This document shows positions 1 to 12,492 of a DNA stretch of 64,000 nt, piece after piece. The notes beneath the pieces are model-generated. The model did no database searches and was not told the DNA's origin. It saw nothing but the letters and a program-made list of their open reading frames with translations. A program made the translations under genes and the position numbers. This stretch comes from Krasilnikovozyma curviuscula (taxonomy: Eukaryota; Basidiomycota; Tremellomycetes; Cystofilobasidiales; Mrakiaceae): positions 107,924 to 171,923 of the forward strand of contig MVAQ01000022.1 in NCBI GenBank assembly GCA_014825775.1. Direction: 5' to 3'. Position 1 is the stretch's first letter. Every line of letters begins with the position of its first letter.

Positions 1-1476
1 CCTCCAACCCCAATGACAACAGCTGACAGTCAGGTCCAAAACCCAAAGGGTGAAGATCTGGACCCGATCCTTACATCACAGAAACATCACAAGGAAAGCA
101 CTGTTGCCATTATTTCCAACTACGGCGAACCACCACCTCCACCAACCACATCGAAACCAGCGCCTAAACTTAAACAGGCTCGGAAGCCAAAGAATCAGAA
201 ACAGTCGAAAACCAACAAGAAGGCGAAGCTTCAACACCCAGTGTCAGCTCTCGATGCGATGGACGTCGATGTCCAGTTCTACCAGCGGGAGCCAAATTTC
301 ATTGGTGGTGATATCCTTCAAGAAGCTAAGTCGACTCCGGAGACAAAAACCGAAGATGAAAATGCCGTGCTTCCTCCTCGAGAACCATCCCAACCGCTGG
401 TGCAGAGCCTGAATGAATTATTGAACAAGGTTCTCATTGAAGACGAGGAGGATTTCTATTTCCTTCAACTTTCTGCGAAGAAAGCCCATGACGCAGCTAT
501 CGCCCGTGGCTTTGACCTCGCCGACCTTATGGATGCAGGCCCCCGCCCACATGATGATGATGATTTAGAAGAGTTCCCACAAGAGCGTGAACGCAAAGAT
601 TGTCTTCGTTCACGAGGCTATCACAAAATTCCTGATGTGGAGAAGTCCAGCTATTTGCCTCAACGAAACAGAGCTGTTGTCGAAGTCCCATCTGAAGCAA
701 AGATTGCGGCAGCTGTGAATCTTGGTCGATCAGCACGAGTAGAGACCAGACGCTTAGTTCAGGGGATGGAACAACATCGACAACGAAACCAAGCTGCAGC
801 ATCTGGTAACGGACCAGGTGGACTCACCTCAGCAGAAGCCCAGGCCAAACTCGAACAAGCTAACGACGCACTTAAGTTCAACCAGCTACGAACGAGGAAG
901 AAGGCGCTCAAGTTCGCCAAGAGTCCTATTCACGATTGGGGTCTTTATGCGATGGAACCCATTCCAGCTCACGACATGGTCATCGAGTACGTTGGAGAGG
1001 TTATCAGAGCTCAGGTCGCAGACAAGAGAGAGAAGTACTACGAGAGGATCGGAATTGGTAGCTCCTACCTGTTCAGAGTCGATGATGAGAATGTTGTTGA
1101 TGCAACGAAGAAAGGAAACCTTGGGTCAGTCTCAATATCTGATTTGTTCGTCTCACAGGGCCACCTCCACTGACGTTTCGCCCCTAACCTTCTTCAGTCG
1201 TCTCATCAATCACTGTTGTACTCCCAACTGCACAGCTAAGATCATTACTATCAATGGTGAGAAGAAGATTGTCATCTACGCTAAGGCTAATATCGAGCCG
1301 GGAGACGAAATCACCTATGGTAAGTTATCGGTCACCTGCTTCTTGATGAGAGATGTGGAGACGGGCGATAACTGACTGGCTGAATGTTTGGGTCCACAGA
1401 TTACCATTTCCCAATTGAGGTTGACAAAGTCGTCTGCTTGTGTGGATCGTCGAAATGCCGTGGATTCCTCAACTAA
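1..1476 (+). CDS. SET1: SET1 histone H3K4 methyltransferase, C-terminal part (5' truncated)
   Basis: This is the catalytic C-terminal part of the COMPASS lysine methyltransferase that methylates histone H3 K4. The frame is open from base 1, so the ATG at 13 is probably internal and the gene starts outside the window. In order one sees an acidic/basic linker, an n-SET-like segment with SRGYHKIP, then the SET domain beginning [19 protein letters not shown]. It continues with IEYVGEVIR, the cofactor/catalytic signature [22 protein letters not shown] and the post-SET zinc motif [13 protein letters not shown] at the C-terminus. Two introns (about 1125-1197 and 1320-1399) interrupt the SET domain, and the frame joins cleanly across both. 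The RRM domain expected upstream in Set1 is outside the window. Identification is strong because SET and post-SET are complete. Confidence 0.93.
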
Positions 1477-1699
1477 GTGCGCACGTTTTGAGTCGGAATG
1501 AGAAGAAGGCCACGTCAAGACGTGGAAAGACAATACGAGTGCTATTATTTTATCGATTATACTTGCCCTAAAATTGAGATTGTGAGCAGTGAATAGGAAA
1601 TAGAGTCAAATTCAAAACACTGTCAGGGGCGCGCTCCGCCCTCCAAACAGGAGGAGGTCCAAGCTCCTAACCGCCAACCCCAATCTCTTGTCCGACACT

Positions 1700-3646
1700 A
1701 TGCAGACAGTGACCACTTCAGAGAAAAACCTCGAAATAGGGAGCACCATACCCAACATGCCTCTCACTCATTCGTCCAAAATCAGGACGTATTTACGACC
1801 AAGAAGACTCCTCTCAACACTGGTCATACTCACAACTTTCCTTCTCAGCATATGGACGATATTTTCTAATTCAGTGAGCTTAGAACGAAGAGCGAGAATC
1901 TATCACCCTACCCCCCCACCGGAGAAGATCAGTCTGATTGTTGTCTGGCATGGATCTCAGATACCGAACTACCTGGCAAACTTTTTGGAAAGCGTGAGGA
2001 GGAACAGCAAACACGTCGACTTACTTTTTGTAGCTATTGGAAATGATGAGACCGAACATGAGTGTGTGGACCTGAGAGGTGCTGGTATGCTTCGAGCAGA
2101 CGAGATCTTACAAGTCGACAAGAGCCAAAGCAACATTCAGGTCAGTTGAGTTTTCAAAACTTCACCCTTGCTTTGAACAGTCTGATCAACCTATCACACT
2201 TCACACCTGTAGTTTCTCTGTCTATCGTACGTTGAATGTGAGCAGCTCCTTTCTTGTGTTCGAGTGCCCACTCGACGCGATCATCACCTCACTCCGCTTT
2301 TATTATACGTCGTCTCTATCAGATTGGACTCTCCATAGAGACTACCTCTGTAAAACATGGCACTGTCAATCATCTCAAAAGGAAGTACTACTGGCACAAC
2401 TCCTCCGTCGCGGAGTCAACGATCATATCCATAGCTGGTTCCGTCCTTACCGAGGGCCAGTGTTTGGGAAGTACTTGGATCCTCGCTCGGCATTTTGGGT
2501 GAGAAAATATTTGTTAAAGTTAAACCATGATACTGTCTTCTCTAACAAGCTGCGTAGGGCTGGGTCGATACCGACACAATCCTCGGCAACTTTGAAACGA
2601 TGGTTCCTTGGGACGCGATCCACTCTTTCGATCTGATTCTTCCAACTCACTGGACTTCTGCAACCCAAATTCTCGTCTATCTTCGGTAAGAATTTTCTTA
2701 CATTGACATCTAACAGGAAGACCGATCTGACAGCCGCATGTCACTACAGTGGTCATCTTACTTTGTTCAAGAACTCGGCATCGACAGAAGCGAAACTTCT
2801 CAGCTTTCCACCTCTCAGGAGCTATGAAGCTTACATGAATAGTAAAGAATTCTCAACAGTTACCGAAGAAGAAGAATATACCAGTTACTTCTTGTATAAT
2901 CAGACTTCCCTTTCCTTCCTGGCGTTTGACTGTCTGATAAACAATCGTGAGGATTTTCGTCTTTCTTTATTATGAAATCCAACATGTAACTAACCCTATT
3001 GACTGCTGCAGATTTCAAGACCTTCTCTCTTTCTCCAGTCCCAATAGCATTTAGCTCTCCTTCCCCCCCACCAGGTCTGCCACCGTCTAAGATGCCCATT
3101 TCAACCTTCTCCAACTCCCCTCTAGTTTTCTCCAAAACAACACTGCATATTGGTAAGACGACGGAAGACGTGTGGATGCCAATGGAGCATGCGGTACATT
3201 ATGAGCCAGATCTTGATGGAGAAGGCGGCAGGAGATTTCTAATGAGAAATGACAAAGGTAGTGTGTGGGAGAGAGTGGAAAGTTGGGATCGGTGGGAGAG
3301 GCCGAAGTATGAGGATGCTTCGATGAGTGAGGAGGAGATTGAGGCTTGGAAACATGCGAGGATTAGGGAGGGGCTGTATGGCCACTTGCAGATCGAGAAA
3401 CACTTTCGTGAGTCTTTTGCCTCCAAATTTGTGTAGTGATAGTGGAGATACTTGCATAGGCACAACTACTATTGTTTGAGAGTTGCGCTGAACCTTCATT
3501 TCACCTTGATCGCAGCATGGTTCAACTCTTTACCCTCAAAAACTCTCCAAGATGGGCAATACATAGTGTTTTCAGGTCATGATGGAGCTCAGGTCAAAGA
3601 GGGCGATGGAACCGTGGTCTTCACCACATCAGCGAAAACGAGCTAG
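1700..3646 (+). CDS. Type II membrane protein, DUF6625 / glycosyltransferase-like
   Basis: Six exons give a protein with a short cytoplasmic N-terminus, one membrane segment (about residues 35-55, LLSTLVILTTFLLSIW) and a lumenal domain. The domain opens with SLIVVWHGSQIPNYLANFL and later has LCKTWHC, FRPYRGPVFGKYL and the acidic GWVDTDTILGNF. That order (strand and loop with small residues, a Cys near the donor loop, then an aspartate-rich DxD-like motif) resembles DUF6625 glycosyltransferase-like proteins and suggests a Golgi glycan-modifying enzyme. The second half (YSGHLTLFKN, SYEAYMN, EEEYTSYFLYN) also fits that family. The start is the ATG at 1700. Introns lie near 2141-2332, 2499-2557, 2688-2717, 2948-3011 and 3408-3514. 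The catalytic assignment is inference from motif order; donor and acceptor sugars are unknown. Confidence 0.6.
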
Positions 3647-4270
3647 ACAAGATAACGAAGGCGAGAGAAGGGCGCTCTGGCTTAAAGGACAACTCGCTCC
3701 TTCATCTGTACTCTAAATGACACAGAATACCAATCCATTTACTGATTCTCAAAGTCACAAGACAGAACCAGAAAATCTGCAGGCATGTAGACTTTGTCTC
3801 CTCAGCGTCATCTGTTTACAGCGATATTGACTGGTCGGCTTCCCGACCTTTTGGAATATTTCTACCTTTCTCCAAAAGTAACGGTCTCGTGATGAGCGGA
3901 ACTGTGGTAGAGTTGAGAACACAATCGATGCTGTTCATATTTATTTGATAAAATGCTCATGATCATCAGCATCAGTGACTGGGATGATTCAAGTTAGAGT
4001 GGACGTTGTGCTAAGGTGTTTTCTTAAGTAGAATGGAAGAAGATAGAGAGAATGAAGAAAACCGTGACTTATCTGGTGGCAGCGACACGAGATTGGCGAG
4101 GACTTCGACTGCAAGGAAAGTGGTAAGGTTACGAGGATGACGGCTGACAATGTGAATAGAATGCTGAACAGGGATGGAAGACATGAGGTGTTACTTTGGA
4201 CACCTTTCTCTCAAGGCCATATCTGAAAAAGCCGATGTCATCACAAAAAAGACCAAACGGAGAGAACAAT
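3647..4270. other. Convergent intergenic region
   Basis: Spacer between the stop codons of the glycosyltransferase-like gene and VPS45. It should hold both 3' UTRs and terminators. I see no conserved ORF, tRNA or repeat in it. Confidence 0.6.
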
Positions 4271-7018
4271 CTACTGTTGTTGAGGCGTTCTCGCCCTCTC
4301 AACGCCCTGCCTGACCTTCCCAAACAGATTCATCGCTCCATTACCGAAATTCATTGCGCCATTTGTTAGACCCTGCTGGAGACCTTCCAGCTGAACGCCG
4401 GTGTTTGTGCCATTCGTTCGGTAGACACCGCCGGTGCCCACCTCGAAATTGCCTACTCGTAAGTTAATGTTGGGTATTCCAACACTGGGTATGTTCGAAC
4501 CTCCGGCTGTTGAAGTTGATGGTTGAGGAGCGACGTAAGTCAAAGTAGGAGGTGGTGCGTAGAAATGCGCTGGGAAGTTGACCGCGGATTCAGAGACCAT
4601 TTCCAGGAAACTGAGAGGCCGAAACAGAATTGAGACATGAGAGTACTCCAGATAATAACCATTTTGAATCATTCTCACCTATTCGAATTCTGCATACAAG
4701 TTCCTCCGAGAAGAATCTTGGGCGCCGCACCTGGAGATGACTGCACTCCCTGTACAGCTCCAGCTGCCAGCTGCTGGTTCAACAGCGCGACGGCCCTCGC
4801 CTCTTCATATGTTGTACCGCCAATCATAAAAACGATGATATCTTGCGGCCTCTGAATTCGCCCAGCTTCATCACCTTCCAAGAACGGGTAACTCGTCTCC
4901 TTGAGACGGCCGCGCAGCAGCAGTTCGAGCGTTTGGGAAAGATGAGGTGTGTGCTGGGTATACACGTTCTCGACACCCTATTGGATAAAAGAGTGGCATT
5001 AAGGAGAAAGATTTACAATAAAGTCTGAACAAAGACCCACCTTCAATCCCTTCAACGCACTCTTTCCTCTCGAGAAGAAGTTCTCATTCATGAACAAATC
5101 ATCCTGCCGCTGCTCAGCTCCTGCATAGTTCAGCATGACATACACTAGTCGAGCTCTGTCCGCATTGATACCGTTACTAATCAGAGTGTCTACAACGTGG
5201 GGTATCGCGTTGGCTGAGAACTTCTGATATCGGAGAGCGTAGAGAATCGCTAGTCGTAGCTTGTACATCGGTGGAGTGGTTGTTGTTGAGATAAAGTGAA
5301 GAACACTCTGAGGGTTAAAGACATGGTAAAATAATGAGAATCAGAGAGACACTGCAGCTTTGTTCGACTCACCTTCAAATCGGTCGCATGAGATTCGTTG
5401 GATGCCAAACTCTGTTCCAATTCACTGATGCCCAAAAGCCCATCTCTCTCCACAATCCTGCTCAGCTCCCCAACCAATGCGACATGTTTACTAACATTTC
5501 CACCCAACTTTTTGAATTCCGGGTACTCCTCCACGAAGCGCTTCATGTCTGCTACTGTTTCAATAGATGATTGAGATGCTGTTTTGGATTGGAAGTCCTT
5601 GACATAAGCGGCTAAGGCGGCGCCTAAATCACCAAAGTTAGAGAAAAGCTGAGAAGCGAAGAACGGATCTTGAGACGGTGAGAGGATGAGTTCCTAGAAT
5701 GAGGACAAACACTCCCTTCAGAGTTGCGTCCTTAAAGCAAGTGACAACCGCAGTGACGTACCCTCAGTTCTGGACGGGTCTCTCCTTCTACTCGAACACG
5801 ATTGTTTGTTATTCCTACCAGCTCGTGAACCATTGCTTGATAAGTCCATTGTGAAAGCAGGGGTGTCACAGGGTCGTTCCTTCGATCTACGACGAATTGA
5901 ACAGCCTTAGTCAACGAGGAATTGATGGTACCAAATACACACAGGCCAGCTCACCCAGTATAAGTAACAACGGAGCAGGTCCACTGGTAGCTCTAAAGTT
6001 AAAGAGCTCAGCATAGGGCGGATTGTTCAACGCCATCTGAACTTCAGTCGCCAGTCGTTTCGCCATCCCACTCATCCTTTCCCATCGGATCAACGGCCGT
6101 TTCTTCAAGCTGAGTAGGAGTGCTACAAGGCCCTGTATGTGTAGGTCTAGCGATGCTGTGTTAAATGCCGCCGGATTCTCTCCGTAAAGTGGGACGGAGG
6201 GGAGAGCATTCTACGCCAGGACCAGAATTAGTTCCAATCTATAAGGGATACGCGATTTCACTCACGGTTTTTGATGGTATGATAGGAGGAAGGGATAATG
6301 TGAAGAGGGAGGGCAATAAGGTAAGGTAGTCGGCAAAGTATTCCTGTAGACAAAGAGTCAGCTCTGTTCAAGTCGTCTGACTTCACATGGCTCCTACCTG
6401 GACTTCTCTAATAACTTCAAACTCATCTGCTTGAGCCAGACTTTCAATGGCGCTCTTCGTAAGGACGTTGGAGAAGTCTGAGAAGAAAACATTGCTCAGC
6501 CCTACATGCGCAGGCGCCTTTTGGAATTCATGATTGTACTGACACAGCCAGTATTCTCCATACTTTGGTTTTGATATCTCATCTTTCACCCATTCGAGGG
6601 TATCTGGTTCCGGTGAAAGGAACATGATACACTTTAGGTGAGGCATCCGATCTCGAGAGGGGCTGAGAGGTAGCGAGAGCGAGGTGGACGGCTACATGTT
6701 AGCTCATCGAATCTTTACAGCTTCAACCAGAATATATCAAAGAACTCACTTATCTATCCTATCTGTTAGATAAACTTCTTGGGAGAGTAGTGAGGATTGG
6801 GTGGAAGCAAGGGAGACAATGGGTGTCTGATCATACCGCCAAAGTAAGGTCCAGAGATGTCCCAAAGGAGAAACACAGTAAATTCTTATCCCTCCCTAGG
6901 AACGTAATCAAGATATTGCTCCACTCACCGTATGAGCGTCAAGAAGCAGGACCTTCATCCCAGAGACCTCAGTCACCATTTTATCTAGATATGTCTGGAT
7001 GGCTTTCAGAGTGTCCAT
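4271..7018 (-). CDS. VPS45: Vps45, Sec1/Munc18 (SM) vesicle-fusion protein
   Basis: SM-family protein that binds the endosomal syntaxin (Tlg2/Pep12 type) and promotes SNARE assembly for Golgi-to-endosome/vacuole traffic. The start at 7018 gives [14 protein letters not shown] and, after a short linker, [10 protein letters not shown], the usual Vps45 N-terminus. After an intron it continues [20 protein letters not shown]. The family hallmark [17 protein letters not shown] followed by MVHELVGI is intact. Toward the C-terminus [20 protein letters not shown] is followed by TYEEA, also typical. The last exon adds a low-complexity tail rich in Gly, Asn and Gln, ending PQQQ, that is less conserved. 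About nine exons are separated by short introns. Identification is firm; exact junctions of the internal exons were not all resolved. Confidence 0.93.
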
Positions 7019-7344
7019 CGTGACTACTTCTGGTACCCTCCTGGGCAAGGAACGTTGAGTTGTATAAACCTAATGGCAAGCCTGATGAAGATTTTTTAAC
7101 TGTTCGAGGTACTGAGAATTGAGGAACTTCTTTGCGTGGAAGACAGCAGCAACACAAACCTCTCCCTCGGGCAGCAATTACGCTGCGTGGGCGTTGCTGT
7201 TGTGGCGTACAAGCGTCTTTCAAAACAAGATAGGAACGAGAATAGATGACAGATAATGGAAACAAACAAGTGGTAGGCATATGACTAGAATTAACAACAG
7301 CCTTGGAGAGAAGAAAAACGAAATGGCTAGCGGAAAGCCATTCT
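7019..7344. other. Intergenic, upstream of VPS45
   Basis: The VPS45 promoter and the 3' end of the next minus-strand gene lie here. I see no further coding potential. Confidence 0.5.
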
Positions 7345-9504
7345 CTAGGGCCTACTGATCCAAACCTCTCCGCTGACAGGAATATCTCGAACCCAAAGCC
7401 CACCGCCTAGTCCACCAACGCTGGCTTTGACATCGCATTCACCTTTGACGCCGGCCACCGCACCGCCTTTAAAGATGATCTTGGACACGAAACTCGATAA
7501 GACGCTGTCTCTGCCCTCGAGCACCACCAAAGGCACATCAAAGAACGGAGCTCGAAGAGTACCATTCTCCAGCCGAGATGGAATGGGTTCGGAGGGGTTT
7601 AATCGGCCGAATGCGTTAGCTGGAATAGGGCTGGGAGGAGCTGATGAGGCTATCGTAACCAATGTGGTGGTTCCGTTGGGTGCAGGACCATTGTAGATGA
7701 GCACATCAGGGAGAACCAGTTCCACATCGACGGTAACACCAGTTGCTTCCTTGGGGATATCAACTGTAGCAACTACTGTGCCGGAACAGACGAATCCGTC
7801 ACCTTCTTTGTTGGTTCCCACTTTCATCCCTTCGATAGTGACTTCGTTGATCAAGTTGAGAGGAGGATCAATTGGCGGGATGGGAATTGTAATGGGGCTG
7901 ACGATAGAGATGATCTGATTGACGACTTTGGGGACGTCAGTTGAAGGTTGGTAGATCATTCGGAGAGGGAGCGGTTTGTTTGAGAGGTAGCTCTCTAGGA
8001 ATGTAGCGAGCGCAGATGACTGGGTCGAGTTGTCCGGCAAGGGTGATGGTGGTATGACGAAGCCTGCAACGGACAAGGTGATGTTTGGGTTGGAGGGGGC
8101 GAATTCAATGGGAAGGGTGTGGACCACAGCGAGATGTTCTTCCTCGTCTTCTTTTTCTGAATGAAGTCCAGCGTCCGAGTTATCCTCCACAACTCCAACA
8201 GCCCATGAGAGCTGGAATGGGAATCCCCCCTGGATATAAGACGGGAGCAGATTGGGGATGGATCCTGTCGCTTGAAGAAGAAGTTGAACGGTGGGTGGTG
8301 GAGATTGAATGACAGAATATTTCTCGATCGTGAAGAGATCAATAGGGTCTCTCTGATCTGGAAGTCTATTGAGAGGAACTGTTGGGAGGAGTTGGATGTG
8401 ATCAGTCCAAATGATTTGAATGCCGCAACGGACGGACGAGTCAAAGGGCAGCTGAGTAGAGCGACAAGGGGGTTTCAACCATCCCCGGACCGACTGCATT
8501 TTGTACAACCAATAAAAAGCACACAACCATCAACATCAAACGAGCCATCGTTCATTATCGACGCCTTTGACAGTACCGCGAGACTGCCTCTTCGCAACTC
8601 TTGAAGGGACGTTATTGAACTTACGAGGGACTTTAATATCGAGCGTTAGAGTTTTTTCCTGGAAGTGAATCCACTCTCTCCAGCCTCCCAATCCCTTCGC
8701 TCTTACTTCATCGATCTGAACAAAAACACTGATGTTCCCCGAGCTCCAGCATCGTTTAGCGAATTTGAGTAGGCCAGTAGGGTCCGCTTCAACATGAGTG
8801 ACAACTAAAATGCTGAAATGAGTGAGCCAAAGTGGTACTGATGCTGGTCGAGAAGGATCAGGAGAGAAGACCGGTGGTGTCGAGGAGTGCAGAGCTGGGG
8901 TGATAGGGATGAAAAGAGAAGGGAGTTCGAGGGAGAACAATGTCGATCTTTTATCAGCAGTTTGGATGTTGACTTTTGAAGGGAATTCGACTTGAAGAGT
9001 TCCGAAACTCCTGACTGCTCTTCGCCCTGTCCAACGTCTAATTGACTCCCATACCCCATCTGTGTCATCATCCTCAACCAAACCCATCGCTACATCTGCA
9101 TCGACGCCAGCCCAACCTTCAATCTTGAGCCAGATATCTCCATCATCCGTCACATTGACGACATCGACCTTAGAAGGTCCTCGCCAGACGAAAGCCTCTT
9201 GAAGGTCCTCCTTCCTCCCCGCCGCTGGGGCGTAGCTGCTTGCTATTAGGTATAGAAGGACAGCTATCGCCAGGACGAGGACAACAATAATGGTAGAGAG
9301 ACCTGCCCATAGATAGGATTTCCTGGGATTTCTTGATATTTGTGCTGGATTGCTGATGGGGAGTACGGGAGCATCTGTTGCAGAGTAGGTTGAAGGACCT
9401 CCTTCCTCAGCGGATGAGGATTCTGCCTGATTAGATAGCAGAGGTTCTGTTTCTGAGTGCTCTGCCCTTTGTTTACCCTTGTCGGCCTTCTTCTTGGAGA
9501 ACAT
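7345..9504 (-). CDS. TAG1: TAG1-like vacuolar type II membrane protein
   Basis: From the ATG at 9504 the protein has a charged N-terminal tail with an acidic dileucine-like ETEPLL, one membrane segment (about residues 70-92, LSTIIVVLVLAIAVLLYLIA) and a long lumenal region of beta-rich repeats. Those repeats (VDVVNVTDDGDIWLKIEGWA, VEADPTGLLKFAKR, PPIDPPLNLINEVTIEGM, then RAPFFDVPLVVLEGRDSVL) resemble the LEA-like barrels of yeast Tag1, a vacuolar protein linked to terminating autophagy. The two open halves share a frame but are separated by stops near 8530-8538. A 246-nt intron (about 8379-8624, GTAAGT donor, CCAACAG acceptor) removes them in frame; two shorter introns are possible. An upstream exon (from ATG 9703) can splice in frame onto this start (donor at 9526) and would add about 58 residues. 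Family call is moderate; function is inferred. Confidence 0.6.
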
Positions 9505-9879
9505 GCTGCTTGGGTTGGGTAAAAACTCACCCAGCCAAATGAACTTCTGGGGTCGCTGTTGGAAGAACCTTCACAAACAGCGGACCGACCTCAACTTGGC
9601 CAAGATTCCAATTTGTCAGTGTGTCCTTTGGTGATGTCTGGTTGTTATCTATGCTTAGCCGCTGTGAACCTCTACGTAGCATCGAAATTGGTGAGAATCT
9701 CATCTTAAGGAACGACAATTCGCCCGAGTCAGACTGGAGAAGGCTTCCTCCATATCAGGGACTTGCAGCACCCCACAAATCTTCTTCCTCCGGAGTGGAC
9801 TTTGATTCCTTCTTGATTCTTTTTGAATTTTGAGCTAATCAAGTCGTAACCCATTCCCAGCTTTCGCCGTCGGCCTACA

Positions 9880-10761
9880 ATGTCTTCTCTCCTTGCTTTG
9901 TTACCAGAGGAAATCATCGGCGACATCCTCAACTTCGCCATCACCCCTTCTTCAGAAGGTTCCAGCCAGATCCTGAGTACTTGTCGGGCATTCCTGAGCA
10001 TCGGAACACGGTTCTTCTACCGTGAAGTGGTCTTACGCTCTTGGACGGCCGTCTATCTGTTCAACGACAACTGGGAGTCGCAGGCACAGGGTGTATCATG
10101 GTCATTGGAAGATATGAGATGGGTAGAGAAGTTCGTAATTTTGATGAGAGCGTCAACGAAGGATGAAGGATTCATTGAAAACCGCCGACTCACCATTGGC
10201 CTCAACTCATCGACTTTCCCAATCCTCAAACACTTGGAGCTCTGCGCTGAATTCGTCGATAACCAGCTGCTAGTCCCATATACGGATAGACCAGCTATCA
10301 TTGAAGCTTTCTTTCACAACATCGCTCCAGAAACGCTATACCTCTCCAGCGACGACACTGGCACTCTCTCAATCTGGGACTTATTCGAAATTCCAGGATT
10401 ATTCTCAAGGGTCAAGACTCTGAGGTGTGATGCGGATGATGTTGTCAGTCCGTTGGTAGATTTGATACATGCTGGCAGCGCCTTCTTGCCACTCAACTCC
10501 CTACAGCTTACGGTCATGGAAATAGTCGTCAGCATACCTGGCACATATTCCATTCAAAATTTCAGCATATTCACCCTCCAGGATATCCTCGATATCGCTA
10601 CTTCCGATCAAGCGCTACTACTACCATCTCTCACGCAGTTCACTGTTATCGGTGACTCGGAAGATCAAGCGGAAGTTGAGCAGTATGTGATAGACCAAGA
10701 AAAGAATTTGAAGGTGAAAATTATGTTCAGACATGAGAGGGAAGTGTTTGAGCATTTGTGA
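9880..10761 (+). CDS. F-box-like protein, intronless
   Basis: A single uninterrupted 293-codon frame with a good ATG context. The N-terminus LLALLPEEIIGDILNFAI, followed by ILSTCRAFLSIGTRFFYREV, has the Leu-Pro-x-Glu-Ile-x-x-x-Ile pattern and the C-R-x-F/W pair of the F-box fold that docks on Skp1 in SCF ubiquitin ligases. The rest has leucine spaced as in degenerate LRR-like segments (LKHLELCAEFV, VKTLRC) and no recognisable catalytic motif. Such intronless F-box-like proteins are numerous and fast-evolving in basidiomycetes. Substrate unknown. The alternative is a protein that kept only the F-box fold without SCF activity. Confidence 0.65.
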   Translation: MSSLLALLPEEIIGDILNFAITPSSEGSSQILSTCRAFLSIGTRFFYREVVLRSWTAVYLFNDNWESQAQGVSWSLEDMRWVEKFVILMRASTKDEGFIENRRLTIGLNSSTFPILKHLELCAEFVDNQLLVPYTDRPAIIEAFFHNIAPETLYLSSDDTGTLSIWDLFEIPGLFSRVKTLRCDADDVVSPLVDLIHAGSAFLPLNSLQLTVMEIVVSIPGTYSIQNFSIFTLQDILDIATSDQALLLPSLTQFTVIGDSEDQAEVEQYVIDQEKNLKVKIMFRHEREVFEHL

Positions 10762-11472
10762 CGGTGATTGATGAAGACGCAGAAAGGTCTTTTGAAGGGG
10801 TGAAGTTGAACTGGGGGCTTGGTTCGTAGTCTCAATAATCGTGACTGATGTTGAACATTTTGAACCTCTCAAACCCCCTTTTAGATTTGATTTTTCTCCG
10901 GTATACCCTTCATCTCCTCATTTTTATATGTAGACCATAACTTGCCTTTGAAGAGACCAGCACTATCTCGATAAAAATGCCGCTTCGATTTCAACAACCG
11001 CTTCCAATTCACCAAGACCTGAAAGACTGCTTTAAGGTAAGGTTGGATAGAAGGGATTTCAATAACGTTATCTACAGGAAAAGTTCTGGTTTTGAAACAG
11101 ATCCAGAAATAGGTCTAATTGTTGCAAGTTGGTAGAAAAGGCTTCTCTCTGCTCTGACATCCGACTGAGCTCTACTTTCTTCCTTAAGCGAAGTTTCTAA
11201 TACTTCCAAGTGATGATCACAAGATGAGGCAACGCTATCTTAGCTGAGGATTGTTGTAAATTGTGGTTGAAGACGAACTCTAAGTGTGAAACGGGTGAAT
11301 GATCGTAGTGAAGCGTGAGCGCTCAAGGAGACGTAATCTTTCTACTTCGACCTGTCGTCAGTAAAGAGGGTGATATTGGAGGTGGACGGTTTTGACATGC
11401 TGAAAAAACTCAAAGACGACCTTGCCTCTTCGATAGCAAAGTGTTTGTGGGAGTATATCATCTCATGTTTTT
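10762..11472. other. Convergent intergenic region
   Basis: Spacer between the F-box-like gene and the ferredoxin gene. No open frame with family resemblance and no RNA gene is visible. Confidence 0.5.
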
Positions 11473-12492
11473 CTAGTCATGGGACGGTTTAGCTCCATCA
11501 ACGTACCTTAAACATCAAATTCATTTCAATTGTTTTTATTTTTGATATTGGGCTCGACTGAGAGAAGTACTTACATATTTCGCGTCGCACTCGGCAGAGT
11601 GCAAACCAAGCCGTCAAGTTCCTTTGTGAGCTTGATTTGGCAACCTAGACGAGAGCTTGGTATTTAACCCCAGTGACGAAAGGTGACGAGCCCAAGGGAC
11701 AAGGGATGGAGATTAAGTAAATGATGGAGATGAGATGATCCGAAAACGCCGGCCGACCAGCAGGGAAGGGGAAGGTGAGTTAGAGCCGGCTATAGTTGGA
11801 AGGATGGAACGGTTTACTCACGTATCTGTGAGAGCAAACGCTAGATCCAGCATATCGTTTTCCTCGTCCGAAGGTTCAGGCACTTTGTCGTAATCCTCTT
11901 CGTCCAGAATAACATGGCACGTCGAACACGCTACCGATCCTTCGCAAGCACCTGATCAACAGGATCATGATAAAATATACAAACGTTAAGTAAATTGGAA
12001 AGGTAGATAACAAGAATGGTTTCGAGTGATGAGGAGAAAATCACAACGGTGTAAGTCAATATTATGAACGTACCTTCGAGCTCAATGTCGTACTCGTGAG
12101 CTAACGAGAGGATATCATCACCAACGTTTCCTTCCACAGTCCTAATTTCTTCACCAGTATGGCTCTTGAATGTTACTTTGATCCTGGTACGGTTCACAAG
12201 AATCAGTTTAGCAAGTTTCTAATTGGTTCAGCGCCAACGGCGAAAGCATACGAACCCTGTACCCTTCTCTGGTCTGTTGATGACCATATGGCTAACGACT
12301 ACAGAATCAGAGAAAACATATCAGCCAGTTCCAAAAACCCATTCTACGATCAACCGCACCTCTGGAAGTGGAAAGTAGCCTTGAATGAGTGAGCGTTGTC
12401 CTTTGGACGGAAAGAGCAGTCTGCTGAACCTGAGGATGACTCTTAATGGCTTGAGACGCTATGCTGCTACACAATCTCTGTAGTCTGAACAT
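11473..12492 (-). CDS. YAH1: Mitochondrial [2Fe-2S] ferredoxin (adrenodoxin type)
   Basis: Electron carrier of mitochondrial Fe-S cluster and heme A/ubiquinone synthesis. The N-terminus [18 protein letters not shown], followed by a basic, Ser/Thr-rich stretch, is a mitochondrial presequence. The mature part runs [32 protein letters not shown], then [13 protein letters not shown], giving the C-x5-C-x2-C cluster ligands. The fourth Cys follows in SRLGCQIKL, and the tail is [12 protein letters not shown]. Five exons can be joined in frame: the second (ending ACA GG, donor GTTCGT) supplies [12 protein letters not shown], and the last is only 34 nt (11473-11506) coding [10 protein letters not shown]. 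The gene is divergent from URM1, with start codons 187 bp apart. Identification is firm; the first two junctions rest on frame and family fit. Confidence 0.92.
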
